This document shows positions 1 to 7,119 of a DNA stretch of 64,000 bases, in pieces; the stretch's first letter is position 1, and every line of letters begins with the position of its first letter. The position numbers and the translations under genes were made by a program. The notes beneath the pieces were generated by a model, which saw nothing but the letters and a program-made list of their open reading frames with translations, had not been told where the DNA came from and ran no database searches. The stretch comes from Avimicrobium caecorum (GTDB taxonomy: Bacteria; Bacillota; Clostridia; Oscillospirales; Ruminococcaceae): NCBI GenBank assembly GCA_904394705.1, contig CAJFNJ010000021.1, positions 1 to 64,000 of the forward strand, read 5' to 3'.

Positions 1-7
1 ATACAAA

Positions 8-38
8 GAATCCCCGCAAACAAGCCGTTTACGGGGAT
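8..38 (-). terminator. Rho-independent terminator of the tRNA-Thr gene
   Basis: On the minus strand, just after the tRNA CCA end, an ATCCCCG / CGGGGAT stem is followed by TTCTTT. It lies where the tRNA transcript should stop. Confidence 0.75.
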
Positions 39-42
39 TTTC

Positions 43-118
43 TGGAGCTAGTGACGCGACTTGAACGCGCGACCTGCTGATTACGAATCAGCTGCACTAC
101 CGACTGTGCTACACTAGC
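43..118 (-). tRNA. tRNA-Thr, anticodon CGU
   Basis: Read on the minus strand this folds as a cloverleaf. The acceptor pairs are GCTAGTG / CACTAGC and the anticodon arm is GCTGA-TTCGTAA-TCAGC. The T arm is GCGCG-TTCAAGT-CGCGT, and CCA is encoded. The 7-nt loop gives anticodon CGT, which reads ACG (threonine). A minus-strand promoter lies directly upstream and a terminator directly downstream, so it is a single-gene unit. Confidence 0.93.
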
Positions 119-134
119 ATAAAATTGCCCTCAA

Positions 135-163
135 ATTATAGCATTTCACAGGTGTAAAGTCAA
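135..163 (-). promoter_or_regulatory. Sigma-A promoter for tRNA-Thr
   Basis: On the minus strand TTGACT (158-163) and TATAAT (135-140) are 17 bp apart, about 17 bp before the mature tRNA 5' end. Confidence 0.75.
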
Positions 164-208
164 TGATTTCCGCATGGACTGGGGGTTAAATGGAGGCTTG
201 CCCTTGAA

Positions 209-237
209 TTGACAATAGATTTGTGATAAGCTATTAA
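209..237 (+). promoter_or_regulatory. Sigma-A promoter for yebC
   Basis: TTGACA (209-214) and TATTAA (232-237) with a 17-bp spacer, 39 bp before the yebC start codon. Confidence 0.75.
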
Positions 238-276
238 GGGATTTTTTTCACTTTATCATATAGAAAGGTTGAGACC

Positions 277-1011
277 ATGTCAGGACATTCGAAATGGAAT
301 AATATCAAGCGCAAGAAGGAAAAGACTGATGGTCAGCGTGCCAAGATCTTTACAAAGCTGGGCCGCGAGATGGCAGTTGCGATCAAGGAGGGAGGTCCTG
401 ACCCGAACAGCAATGGTAAGCTGCGTGAGATCATTGCCAAGGCCAAGGCAAACAATGTTCCCAATGATAACATTGACCGTGCCATCAAGAAGGCAGTGGC
501 AGACAGCGATAAGAGCGATTTCTTTGAGATCACCTATGAAGGTTATGGCCTGGGCGGTATTGCTGTTATGGTAGAGGCCCTGACCGATAACCGCAACCGT
601 ACTGCTGCAGATGTGCGTCATTACTTTGATAAGTTCGGCAGCGGCCTGGGTCAGAGCGGCTGTGTATCCTTCATGTTTGAGCATAAGGGCGTTATGGTAA
701 TCGAAGATGAGGACCTCACTGAGGAAAAGCTGATGGACGATTGTCTGGAAGCAGGCGCGGAAGATTTCAGCTATACCGATGGTGCTGCTGAAATCACTAC
801 CAGTCCGGAAGATTTTGATGCAGTCCGTGATGCACTGATGGCAAAGGGTTATACTTTTGTATCGGCTGAGCTGGAATATGTACCTTCCACCACAGTCAAG
901 CTGACCGATGAGGAATCCATCACCAAGATGCAGAAGCTGCTGGAAATGCTGGAAGATAACGATGATGTCCAGAATGTATGGCATAACTGGGATATGCCGG
1001 ATGAGGACTGA
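277..1011 (+). CDS. yebC: YebC/PmpR family (TACO1-like) protein
   Basis: 244 aa, the normal family length. The N-terminus MSGHSKWNNIKRKK is the family signature, followed by the lysine-rich first domain and the acidic middle and C-terminal domains ending in DEDL-type residues. YebC proteins have been described as transcription regulators, and more recently as ribosome-associated factors that ease translation of difficult (proline-rich) stretches. The start ATG has an AAAGG Shine-Dalgarno sequence 8-9 bp upstream. It has its own promoter, and the small YdbC-like gene follows 40 bp downstream, so the two probably share a transcript. Confidence 0.96.
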   Translation: MSGHSKWNNIKRKKEKTDGQRAKIFTKLGREMAVAIKEGGPDPNSNGKLREIIAKAKANNVPNDNIDRAIKKAVADSDKSDFFEITYEGYGLGGIAVMVEALTDNRNRTAADVRHYFDKFGSGLGQSGCVSFMFEHKGVMVIEDEDLTEEKLMDDCLEAGAEDFSYTDGAAEITTSPEDFDAVRDALMAKGYTFVSAELEYVPSTTVKLTDEESITKMQKLLEMLEDNDDVQNVWHNWDMPDED

Positions 1012-1051
1012 TTTTCCTTCTTTTATATAAGTAGAGAAAGGCGGCTGTACT

Positions 1052-1312
1052 ATGGCTGAAATCAAATATGAGATTGTCCAGGAGATCTGTGTGCTGTCCG
1101 AAAGTGCCAGAGGCTGGACCAAGGAACTCAATCTGGTGAGCTGGAATGACCGGGAACCCAAGTTCGATATCCGTGAATGGGCTCCGGAGCATTCCCGTAT
1201 GGGCAAGGGTGTTACCCTGAGCAAGGAAGAAATGCAGATGATCCTGGATACAATGGCAAACTTCGACGAAAATGCCGATGAAATGCCCATTGAACCCATG
1301 GACGAGTTCTGA
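1052..1312 (+). CDS. YdbC-like protein with PC4-type ssDNA-binding fold
   Basis: 86 aa. It resembles the small bacterial YdbC family, structural relatives of the eukaryotic coactivator PC4. Typical features are the pattern GWTKELNLVSWN, the segment KFDIREWAPEHSRMGKG, and the C-terminal helix with EEMQMILD. Such proteins bind single-stranded DNA or RNA as dimers, but their role in bacteria is poorly defined. An AAAGGCGG Shine-Dalgarno sequence precedes the ATG. It follows yebC closely and ends before a strong bidirectional terminator. The family assignment rests on motif memory and was not searched. Confidence 0.85.
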   Translation: MAEIKYEIVQEICVLSESARGWTKELNLVSWNDREPKFDIREWAPEHSRMGKGVTLSKEEMQMILDTMANFDENADEMPIEPMDEF

Positions 1313-1333
1313 TCGGAACACAATATGCAATGA

Positions 1334-1375
1334 AAAGATCCGGGCTGCCGCAGACAGGTGACCCGGATCTTTTTA
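1334..1375. terminator. Bidirectional terminator between ydbC-like gene and nth
   Basis: AAAGATCCGGG and CCCGGATCTTT form an 11-bp stem flanked by A and T runs, so it can end transcripts from both converging genes. Confidence 0.85.
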
Positions 1376-1398
1376 TATGACAGTTTGGTTCAGATGGC

Positions 1399-2055
1399 TC
1401 AGTTGGAAGAACGGGAGGACTTATATGTGTCCGCATAATGCTTGCAGGCAGCGGAAATGGGACATTCCTCACAGCGGGGTGCCCGGGCTTTGCAGTATTC
1501 CCGACCGAACAGTACGGTGCGGTGGCAGAAGTCATTGGATTCCTCCGGAGGAAGCAGCTTGCGCAGCTGATCTTCCACCTTTGCCGGATCTTTTCCGGTG
1601 GTGAGCCCCAGCAGGTTGGTAATGCGGATGCAGTGGGTGTCGCATACGATGGCGGGCTTGTGGTAGATGTCGCCCACAATCAGGTTGGCAGTTTTCCGTC
1701 CTACACCCGGCAGCTTGGTCAGCTCTTCCACAGTGTCAGGCAGAACGCCGTCATACTGGTCCAGCAGCATCTGGGACATGGCGATGATATCCTTGGCCTT
1801 GGTGTGATAGAATCCGCAGGGACGCACCATCTCTTCCAGTTCAGCAAGATCCGCCGATGCGAAATCCTCCAGGCTCTGGTACTTCTGATACAGATCCTTG
1901 GTTACAATATTCACCCGGGCATCGGTGCACTGGGCAGCCAGCCGGGTGGAAATCAGCAGCTCATGGGGCTTTTCATAGTCCAGCGAACAGATCGCATCAG
2001 GATATACCTGCTTGAGCAGTTCAATAGCCAGCAGTGCGCGTTCTTTTTTTGTCAT
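1399..2055 (-). CDS. nth: Endonuclease III
   Basis: 218 aa. This is a bifunctional DNA glycosylase/AP lyase that removes oxidised pyrimidines in base-excision repair. The helix-hairpin-helix LPGVGRKTAN carries the catalytic Lys121, and Asp139 lies in VCDTHC, matching K120/D138 of the E. coli enzyme. The C-terminal [4Fe-4S] loop is complete: Cys188, 195, 198 and 204 in C-x6-C-x2-C-x5-C spacing. It is transcribed alone, converging on the ydbC-like gene. A possible minus-strand -10 (TATACT) lies near 2090. Confidence 0.96.
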   Translation of the reverse strand: MTKKERALLAIELLKQVYPDAICSLDYEKPHELLISTRLAAQCTDARVNIVTKDLYQKYQSLEDFASADLAELEEMVRPCGFYHTKAKDIIAMSQMLLDQYDGVLPDTVEELTKLPGVGRKTANLIVGDIYHKPAIVCDTHCIRITNLLGLTTGKDPAKVEDQLRKLLPPEESNDFCHRTVLFGREYCKARAPRCEECPISAACKHYADTYKSSRSSN

Positions 2056-2185
2056 AGGATCACCACTCCTGTCGAATCAGTCTGGGTTCAGTATACCATA
2101 ATTCGTATGGAATGTATAGGGAGCAAAATCAGGGAAGCCCTTATCCAGCTCCCAGACTTCACTCAGTCCGGAAAAGGGGAGGAAA

Positions 2186-2524
2186 TCAGGTTTCGGGTCG
2201 GTTGTTCTCGCCCCAGACACAAAGCTGATCCAGTACCGCCATCAGGGATTTGCCTCGCTCACTCAGAGTGTACTCCACTTTGGGCGGGATCTGGGGATAT
2301 TCGGTGCGGACAATCAGCGCATCCGCTTCCAGTTCTTTCAGATTGGTGCTGAGGGTCTTGTCAGATATATTTTTCAGGTACCGTTTCAGCTCATTGAACC
2401 GGACGACCTGAAATTCCATCAAGCAGTAAAGGATCACCATCTTGTGTTTGCCGGAGATCAGCGACAGCGTATAGTGGAATCCGGTATCCTCAAAGTTGGC
2501 ATTTTCGATGTAATTGCGGATCAT
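2186..2524 (-). CDS. HxlR-family winged-helix regulator
   Basis: 112 aa. It has the HxlR layout: ISGKHKMVILYCLM helix, the RFNELKRYLKNISDKTLSTNLKELEADALI recognition region, and a wing with YTLSERGKSL. HxlR proteins sense redox or electrophile stress, often through a cysteine near the N-terminus. Here the only cysteines are in the ILYCLM helix and near the C-terminus (LCVWGE), so the sensing residue is not obvious. It is divergent from a flavin reductase gene across a palindrome that overlaps the promoter, so it probably controls that gene and itself. Confidence 0.9.
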   Translation of the reverse strand: MIRNYIENANFEDTGFHYTLSLISGKHKMVILYCLMEFQVVRFNELKRYLKNISDKTLSTNLKELEADALIVRTEYPQIPPKVEYTLSERGKSLMAVLDQLCVWGENNRPET

Positions 2525-2542
2525 AATACTTTCCTCACAGAT

Positions 2543-2567
2543 AGTACCTGTCTTAATTGACAGTACT
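2543..2567. promoter_or_regulatory. Candidate HxlR operator (inverted repeat)
   Basis: Half-sites AGTACCTGTC and GACAGTACT flank a 6-bp TTAATT centre, with one unpaired base. The repeat lies in the shared intergenic region and touches the flavin-reductase -35 element, which suits repression by the adjacent HxlR protein. Confidence 0.6.
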
Positions 2568-2594
2568 TGAATTTCATTCCCATGCAGCTATAAT
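2567..2594 (+). promoter_or_regulatory. Promoter of the flavin reductase gene
   Basis: TTGAAT (2567-2572) and TATAAT (2589-2594), 16-bp spacer, overlapping the edge of the inverted repeat. Confidence 0.65.
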
Positions 2595-2646
2595 TATAGG
2601 CAAGGACCTAGGAACCTGTCAATTCATTTTGTGAGGAGAAGATGCT

Positions 2647-3213
2647 ATGAGAACCAAACTGAACATCACAGAAGGTATTTTTCCCATGCCGGTCCTGATG
2701 GTGGCAACCTATAATGAGGATGGCAGCGTCAATGTCATGAATGCTGCATGGGGAACGATGCAGGAACGGGATACCGTAGTCCTGAATCTGACCGAAAGCC
2801 ATAAAACTGTGAAGAATATCAAGGCCCGGGGTGCATTTACTGTGAGCATTGCTGATGCCGCACATCTGGTGGAAGCGGATTACTTTGGCGTAGAATCCGG
2901 CAATCGGGTTCCGGATAAGTTTGCCCGGAGCGGTCTGACTGCCGCTAAGGCGGAACTGGTGGATGCGCCGGTGATCCAGGAGTTCCCGATCTGCCTGGAA
3001 TGCGAGTTCATTGAGTACCAGGACGGTAAATATGGATGCGGCGTCATTGGCAAGGTCGTGAATGTCACAGCGGACGAAAAAGTCATGACGGATGGCAGAA
3101 TCGATATGTCCAAGGTCAATGCCATTGCCTTTGATCCCTATACCCATGGCTATTACAGAGTGACCGAACGGGTGGGCGAAGCCTTCCAGGATGGTCTGAA
3201 GCTGAAGAAATAA
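2647..3213 (+). CDS. Flavin reductase-like FMN-binding protein (flavoredoxin type)
   Basis: 188 aa split-barrel flavoprotein. It begins with the strand FPMPVLMVATYNEDGSVNVMNAAWG, followed by the TESHKTVKNI segment. The GRIDMSKVNAIAFDPYTHGYYRV region is near the C-terminus. Members bind FMN and either pass electrons or reduce flavins. Strict anaerobes use flavoredoxins in redox balance and oxygen defence. The GAGGAG Shine-Dalgarno sequence fits the ATG. It is divergent from an HxlR regulator, which suggests induction by redox or electrophile stress. The exact electron partner cannot be read from the sequence. Confidence 0.9.
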   Translation: MRTKLNITEGIFPMPVLMVATYNEDGSVNVMNAAWGTMQERDTVVLNLTESHKTVKNIKARGAFTVSIADAAHLVEADYFGVESGNRVPDKFARSGLTAAKAELVDAPVIQEFPICLECEFIEYQDGKYGCGVIGKVVNVTADEKVMTDGRIDMSKVNAIAFDPYTHGYYRVTERVGEAFQDGLKLKK

Positions 3214-3230
3214 GCCTGGTTCAGAATCGG

Positions 3231-3261
3231 GAGTCCTCCTCTTTCGGGGAGGGCTCTTTTT
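3231..3261 (+). terminator. Terminator after flavin reductase
   Basis: GAGTCCTCC / GGAGGGCTC stem followed by TTTTT. Between here and the promoter at 3446 I see nothing else convincing. Confidence 0.8.
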
Positions 3262-3445
3262 GTATCATGGGGCAGGGAAGTCCTGGAAAGACCCTGTGCC
3301 GGCAGGGCAGAAGGCAGGGAAATTTATTACAATTTGTAGCGGGCAGTACTTGTGCAGATTGGATATTCCAAAGGGGAGTCAGTAGAAATTTTCTCAACAA
3401 TTTTATGTGCTATGTAGAAAAGAAATGGGTGTTGTTTGTGATTTG

Positions 3446-3474
3446 TTGACAATTTGTGAACGACTGACTATGAT
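3446..3474 (+). promoter_or_regulatory. Promoter of the DRE-TIM-like gene
   Basis: TTGACA (3446-3451) and TATGAT (3469-3474) with a 17-bp spacer. The preceding stretch is AT-rich. Confidence 0.75.
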
Positions 3475-3522
3475 ATAGATATACGAACAGTACACTCAAG
3501 AGAATATGTGAGGTGCGGTCTT

Positions 3523-5055
3523 TTGGATAAAATTATCGAAACCTATGATACCACACTGCGTTTTGCAACCTTTGAAGGCAGTGAAGGCATCAAGCTGGAA
3601 GAGCGTCTGGCGATCATACGGATGCTGGACAGCATGGGCATTACTTATATCGATATCGGAACTCCGGAGAACAGTGAGGAATATGACCGTTTCCTCAAAC
3701 AGGCTTTGGAACTGCAGCTGGAGAGCGCGGTTCTGACGCCGTTTATCCGGGCCAAAGACTGCGGACGGCGGATCGGTATGGAACCGGCGGTACTGAAGAT
3801 CCTGGAAATGGACGCCCAGACAGTCTGTGTGGAAGGAGAATGTTCGGAATATGTGATCCGGGACGAGGGCAAGATGCGCCTGGAGGAAAACCTCTGGCAG
3901 ATCTCCCAGGTGATCTCCTGGTTCCGTTCCCGGGGCAAGGCAGTGATTTTCAACGCACACAATTTCTTTGATTCCCTTTCTTCGTCCTCGGCTTACACCC
4001 GGGAAGTCATCAAAACGGCTTCTTCTGCTGGTGCGGACCGGATTGTCCTCTGCGACAGCAGCGGTTATGCCCTGTTCCATGACATTACTGCGGGCATTGA
4101 TGTAGCCCGGATGCAGCACACCCGCCGGATCGGCATCCAGTGTGCCAATTCCTCCGGCTGTGCCGATTCCAATGCCGTTGTGGCTGCCAAGAGCGGTGTC
4201 ATGCACATCCAGGGCAGTTTCCTGGGGACAGGCCCCAATGGCAATATCAGCCTGGCAGTGACCATCGCCAATCTGCAGATCAATATGGGGTACAGCTGTA
4301 TTCCCTATATGAAGCTCAACCGTCTGACCCATGCGGCAGAGTATATTGCCGATCAGATGGATGTGAGCGTGCCGCCTGCCATGCCCTATGTGGGACGCCT
4401 GGCCTTTGCTGAGGAAATCCCCATGATTCCCAACTCCCGGTCTGCCAATATGGTGCATCCGGAAGTGGTGGGCAACAGCCGCCGGATGAACCTGATGACC
4501 AGCTATGCCCTGACTGTGCTGATCGAGCGGATGAACAAGATGGGGTACAAGGTCACCCGGGATCTGATCACTTCGCTGGATATCTGGAAGGAGTATCACC
4601 GGGGTTATGCCACGGAGGTTTCCATTGCCCTGCAGATCCTGCGGGGACTGGGAAAGGTCAACAGCGTCTTTACCATTCAGGATGTGAAGGTGCTCACCGA
4701 GCGGATCGCCGGTACCGATTATGACCGCACCCATGTGATGATGGAATCCACCCTGGGCGGCGAAAAGCGTCTGAGCTCCGGTGTGGGCACAGATATTGTG
4801 GAGGCATTCTGGGAAGCGGTACAGGACGCTGTTTCGGATAAGATCAAGAATGCCCGGAACATCAAGATCAACAGCATCCGGGGACGGGCTATGAGCCGCA
4901 GCGAGTTCAGCGCGATTCTGGATGTCACCAATGGCGAGCGGGCCTGGAGCGTATCGGCGGTGGAGCCGACCGAACTGCGCTGCCTGTGCAGCATGGCCTG
5001 TGATGTAATCGACTATCATCTGCTGATGATGGGATTCTATCGGGAAAAGAAATAG
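3523..5055 (+). CDS. CimA/LeuA-like DRE-TIM protein lacking the catalytic residues
   Basis: About 510 aa. It aligns by eye with citramalate/2-isopropylmalate synthases along its whole length. The N-terminal YDTTLR strand, GADRIVLCDSSG, a GVMHIQGS strand and PNLQ-like ANLQINMGYSCIP are all recognisable. So are PYVGRLAFA, the HPEVVGNSRR linker, and a LeuA-dimer-like C-terminus (HVMMESTLGGEKRLSSGVG). The chemistry is gone. The metal-binding TLRDG is TLRFA (Phe14 for Asp) and the catalytic DAEHFF is NAHNFF (His146 for Glu). The metal-binding HxH is QCA (Gln206/Ala208). Only Arg13 remains. I chose the TTG start because AGGTG sits 7 bp upstream; a GTG at 3508 is the alternative. It has its own promoter and terminator. 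A true citramalate synthase is unlikely. Confidence 0.85.
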   Translation: MDKIIETYDTTLRFATFEGSEGIKLEERLAIIRMLDSMGITYIDIGTPENSEEYDRFLKQALELQLESAVLTPFIRAKDCGRRIGMEPAVLKILEMDAQTVCVEGECSEYVIRDEGKMRLEENLWQISQVISWFRSRGKAVIFNAHNFFDSLSSSSAYTREVIKTASSAGADRIVLCDSSGYALFHDITAGIDVARMQHTRRIGIQCANSSGCADSNAVVAAKSGVMHIQGSFLGTGPNGNISLAVTIANLQINMGYSCIPYMKLNRLTHAAEYIADQMDVSVPPAMPYVGRLAFAEEIPMIPNSRSANMVHPEVVGNSRRMNLMTSYALTVLIERMNKMGYKVTRDLITSLDIWKEYHRGYATEVSIALQILRGLGKVNSVFTIQDVKVLTERIAGTDYDRTHVMMESTLGGEKRLSSGVGTDIVEAFWEAVQDAVSDKIKNARNIKINSIRGRAMSRSEFSAILDVTNGERAWSVSAVEPTELRCLCSMACDVIDYHLLMMGFYREKK

Positions 5056-5067
5056 GACTGGATACGG

Positions 5068-5105
5068 ACAGACGGGGAAGCCTGGCTTTTCCGTCTGTCT
5101 TTTTC
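5068..5105 (+). terminator. Terminator after the DRE-TIM-like gene
   Basis: ACAGACGG / CCGTCTGT stem, extended by GAA/TTT pairs, then CTTTTTCT. It lies just before recQ. Confidence 0.75.
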
Positions 5106-5122
5106 TGTGATGGGAGAAAAAG

Positions 5123-6946
5123 ATGGAGAAACTTGCGGCACTCAAGCAATATTTCGGACACAGTGCCTTTCGTCCGGGGCAGGAGACCATGGTGGATGCC
5201 CTGCTTTCGGGACGGGATGCCTTTGGCGTCATGCCCACCGGCGCCGGTAAATCGGTCTGCTATCAGCTGCCGGCTCTGCTGCTTCCGGGGGTGACGCTGG
5301 TGATCTCACCGCTGATCTCCCTGATGAAGGATCAGGTCACGGCGCTGGAACAGGCAGGACTTCCGGCGGCATTCCTCAACTCCTCCCAGACCACCGCCGC
5401 ACAGCGGGAGGTGCTCCGGGGGCTGAAGGCCGGAGCCTATAAGCTGCTCTATGTGGCGCCGGAACGGCTCACAGCGGACAGTTTTCTGGATATGATCCAT
5501 GAGCTGGAACTGTCGCTGATCGTGGTGGATGAGGCGCACTGCGTATCCCAGTGGGGACAGGATTTCCGGCCCGGCTACCTGGACATCGCCGGGTTTATCC
5601 GCACCCTGGACCGCCGCCCGCCGGTGGGGGCTTTCACCGCCACTGCCACCGAACAGGTGCGGCAGGATATTGTCCGCCTGCTGGAACTCCGGCATCCGGC
5701 GGAGGTCATCACCGGGTTTGACCGCCCCAATCTGTTCTTTGAGGTGCGCCAGCCCCGGAGTAAGGACGCCTGTTTGCTGGAACTGCTGGAAAAGCGCCGG
5801 GATCAGAGCGGGATTGTCTACTGTTCCACCCGCAAAAATGTGGAGCGGGTCCAGGAGCTGCTGGTGCACAATGGATTTGCCGCAGCCCGCTATCATGCGG
5901 GGCTTACTGATGAGGAGCGCCACCGCAGCCAGGAGGACTTCCTCTATGACCGGGTGCGGGTCATGGCCGCGACCAACGCCTTTGGCATGGGGATTGACAA
6001 ATCCAATGTGAACTATGTGATCCATTACAATATGCCCCGGGATCTGGAGAGCTATTATCAGGAGGCCGGGCGGGCCGGACGGGATGGCTCGCCGGCGGAC
6101 TGCATTCTGCTCTATGCGCCGGGGGATGTGAACACAGCACGGTTCATGATCGAGAACTTCCAGGAAAACGAAAAGCTGACTCCGGAGGAACAGAAGCGGA
6201 TCACAGCCCGGGATTTCCAACGGCTTAACCGGATGGTGGGATACTGCCGCACCGGAGGCTGTCTGCGGGCCTATCTGCTGCGGTACTTCGGGGAGAAGGC
6301 GCCGGATCAGTGCGGCAACTGCGGCAGCTGCCTGGGAGAAACTGTGGAGGAGGACATCACAGTGCAGGCACAGAAGATCCTCTCCTGTGTGGTGCGGGCG
6401 GAAAAACTGCTGGGCTACTCCCTGGGGCGGAGTAGTTATATCCAGATCCTGCGGGGGAGCGAGGAGAAACGCCTGCTGGAAAAGGGACTGGATCAGCTCA
6501 GTACCTATGGAATCCTCCAGGAGCCGGCTGCCCGGCTGAAGGATTACTTTGCGGCGCTGGAGAGCCAGGGATACCTGGAGGCCCGGCAGGAGCATTCCAC
6601 CGTCACCACCACGCCATTGGCACGGAAGGTGCTGTTCCAGGGCCAGACAGTGCGGATGCGTACCCGCCATATTCCCGAGGAACGCCTGGCTGCCCACAAG
6701 ATGCAGGAGTTCGGCCCGGTGGACGAGGCACTGTTCCAGAACCTGCGCCGTGTGCGGATGGCCGAGGCCCGGAAGGCTGGTGTCCCGGCTTATGCCATTT
6801 TCAGCGATGCCACCCTGCGGGCGATGGCAGCAGCCAGACCCCGTACCGAAGCGGAGTTTCTGGCGATCCCGGGCGTGGGAGAGGTAAAACTCCGGCGGTT
6901 CGGCAGCCTGTTTCTGGAGGAGATCCGCAAAAGCGCAGAAAAGTAA
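5123..6946 (+). CDS. recQ: ATP-dependent DNA helicase RecQ
   Basis: 607 aa, a full-length RecQ. The superfamily 2 core has Walker A GAGKSVCYQLPA, DEAH box VVDEAHCVSQWGQDFRPGY and motif VI QEAGRAGRDGSP. It is followed by the zinc-binding segment (CRTGGCLRAYLLRYFGE, then CGNCGSC), the RQC winged helix, and a C-terminal HRDC domain around residues 535-600 (FQNLRRVRMAEARKAGVPAYAIF, IPGVGEVKLRRFG). It unwinds recombination and stalled-fork intermediates. GGGAG precedes the ATG. It probably uses readthrough of the upstream terminator or a promoter I could not identify. Confidence 0.97.
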   Translation: MEKLAALKQYFGHSAFRPGQETMVDALLSGRDAFGVMPTGAGKSVCYQLPALLLPGVTLVISPLISLMKDQVTALEQAGLPAAFLNSSQTTAAQREVLRGLKAGAYKLLYVAPERLTADSFLDMIHELELSLIVVDEAHCVSQWGQDFRPGYLDIAGFIRTLDRRPPVGAFTATATEQVRQDIVRLLELRHPAEVITGFDRPNLFFEVRQPRSKDACLLELLEKRRDQSGIVYCSTRKNVERVQELLVHNGFAAARYHAGLTDEERHRSQEDFLYDRVRVMAATNAFGMGIDKSNVNYVIHYNMPRDLESYYQEAGRAGRDGSPADCILLYAPGDVNTARFMIENFQENEKLTPEEQKRITARDFQRLNRMVGYCRTGGCLRAYLLRYFGEKAPDQCGNCGSCLGETVEEDITVQAQKILSCVVRAEKLLGYSLGRSSYIQILRGSEEKRLLEKGLDQLSTYGILQEPAARLKDYFAALESQGYLEARQEHSTVTTTPLARKVLFQGQTVRMRTRHIPEERLAAHKMQEFGPVDEALFQNLRRVRMAEARKAGVPAYAIFSDATLRAMAAARPRTEAEFLAIPGVGEVKLRRFGSLFLEEIRKSAEK

Positions 6947-7064
6947 CAGAGCATGGAAAGGCGGGGAATGGAACTCCGTCCTTCTATCAGCCTGAGCCAA
7001 GGCGCATTTCTGTGTTCCCGAGCCGGGCTGGATCTGCGGGAAAGCGGTATGCATCATATACAGC

Positions 7065-7102
7065 AAAAAACAGCGGGCTGTCCGAAAGGACAGTCCGCTG
7101 TT
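7065..7102 (-). terminator. Terminator of the amidase gene, between convergent genes
   Basis: AACAGCGG(G/A)CTGTCC-GAAA-GGACAG hairpin with a long stem. The minus-strand side ends in TTTTTT. Confidence 0.85.
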
Positions 7103-7119
7103 CTGCGTCAATGGGAGTA

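Noticed and set aside
5306..7111. Long antisense frame over recQ
   Set aside because: Same reason: no motif, no SD, and the sense strand is a full RecQ.
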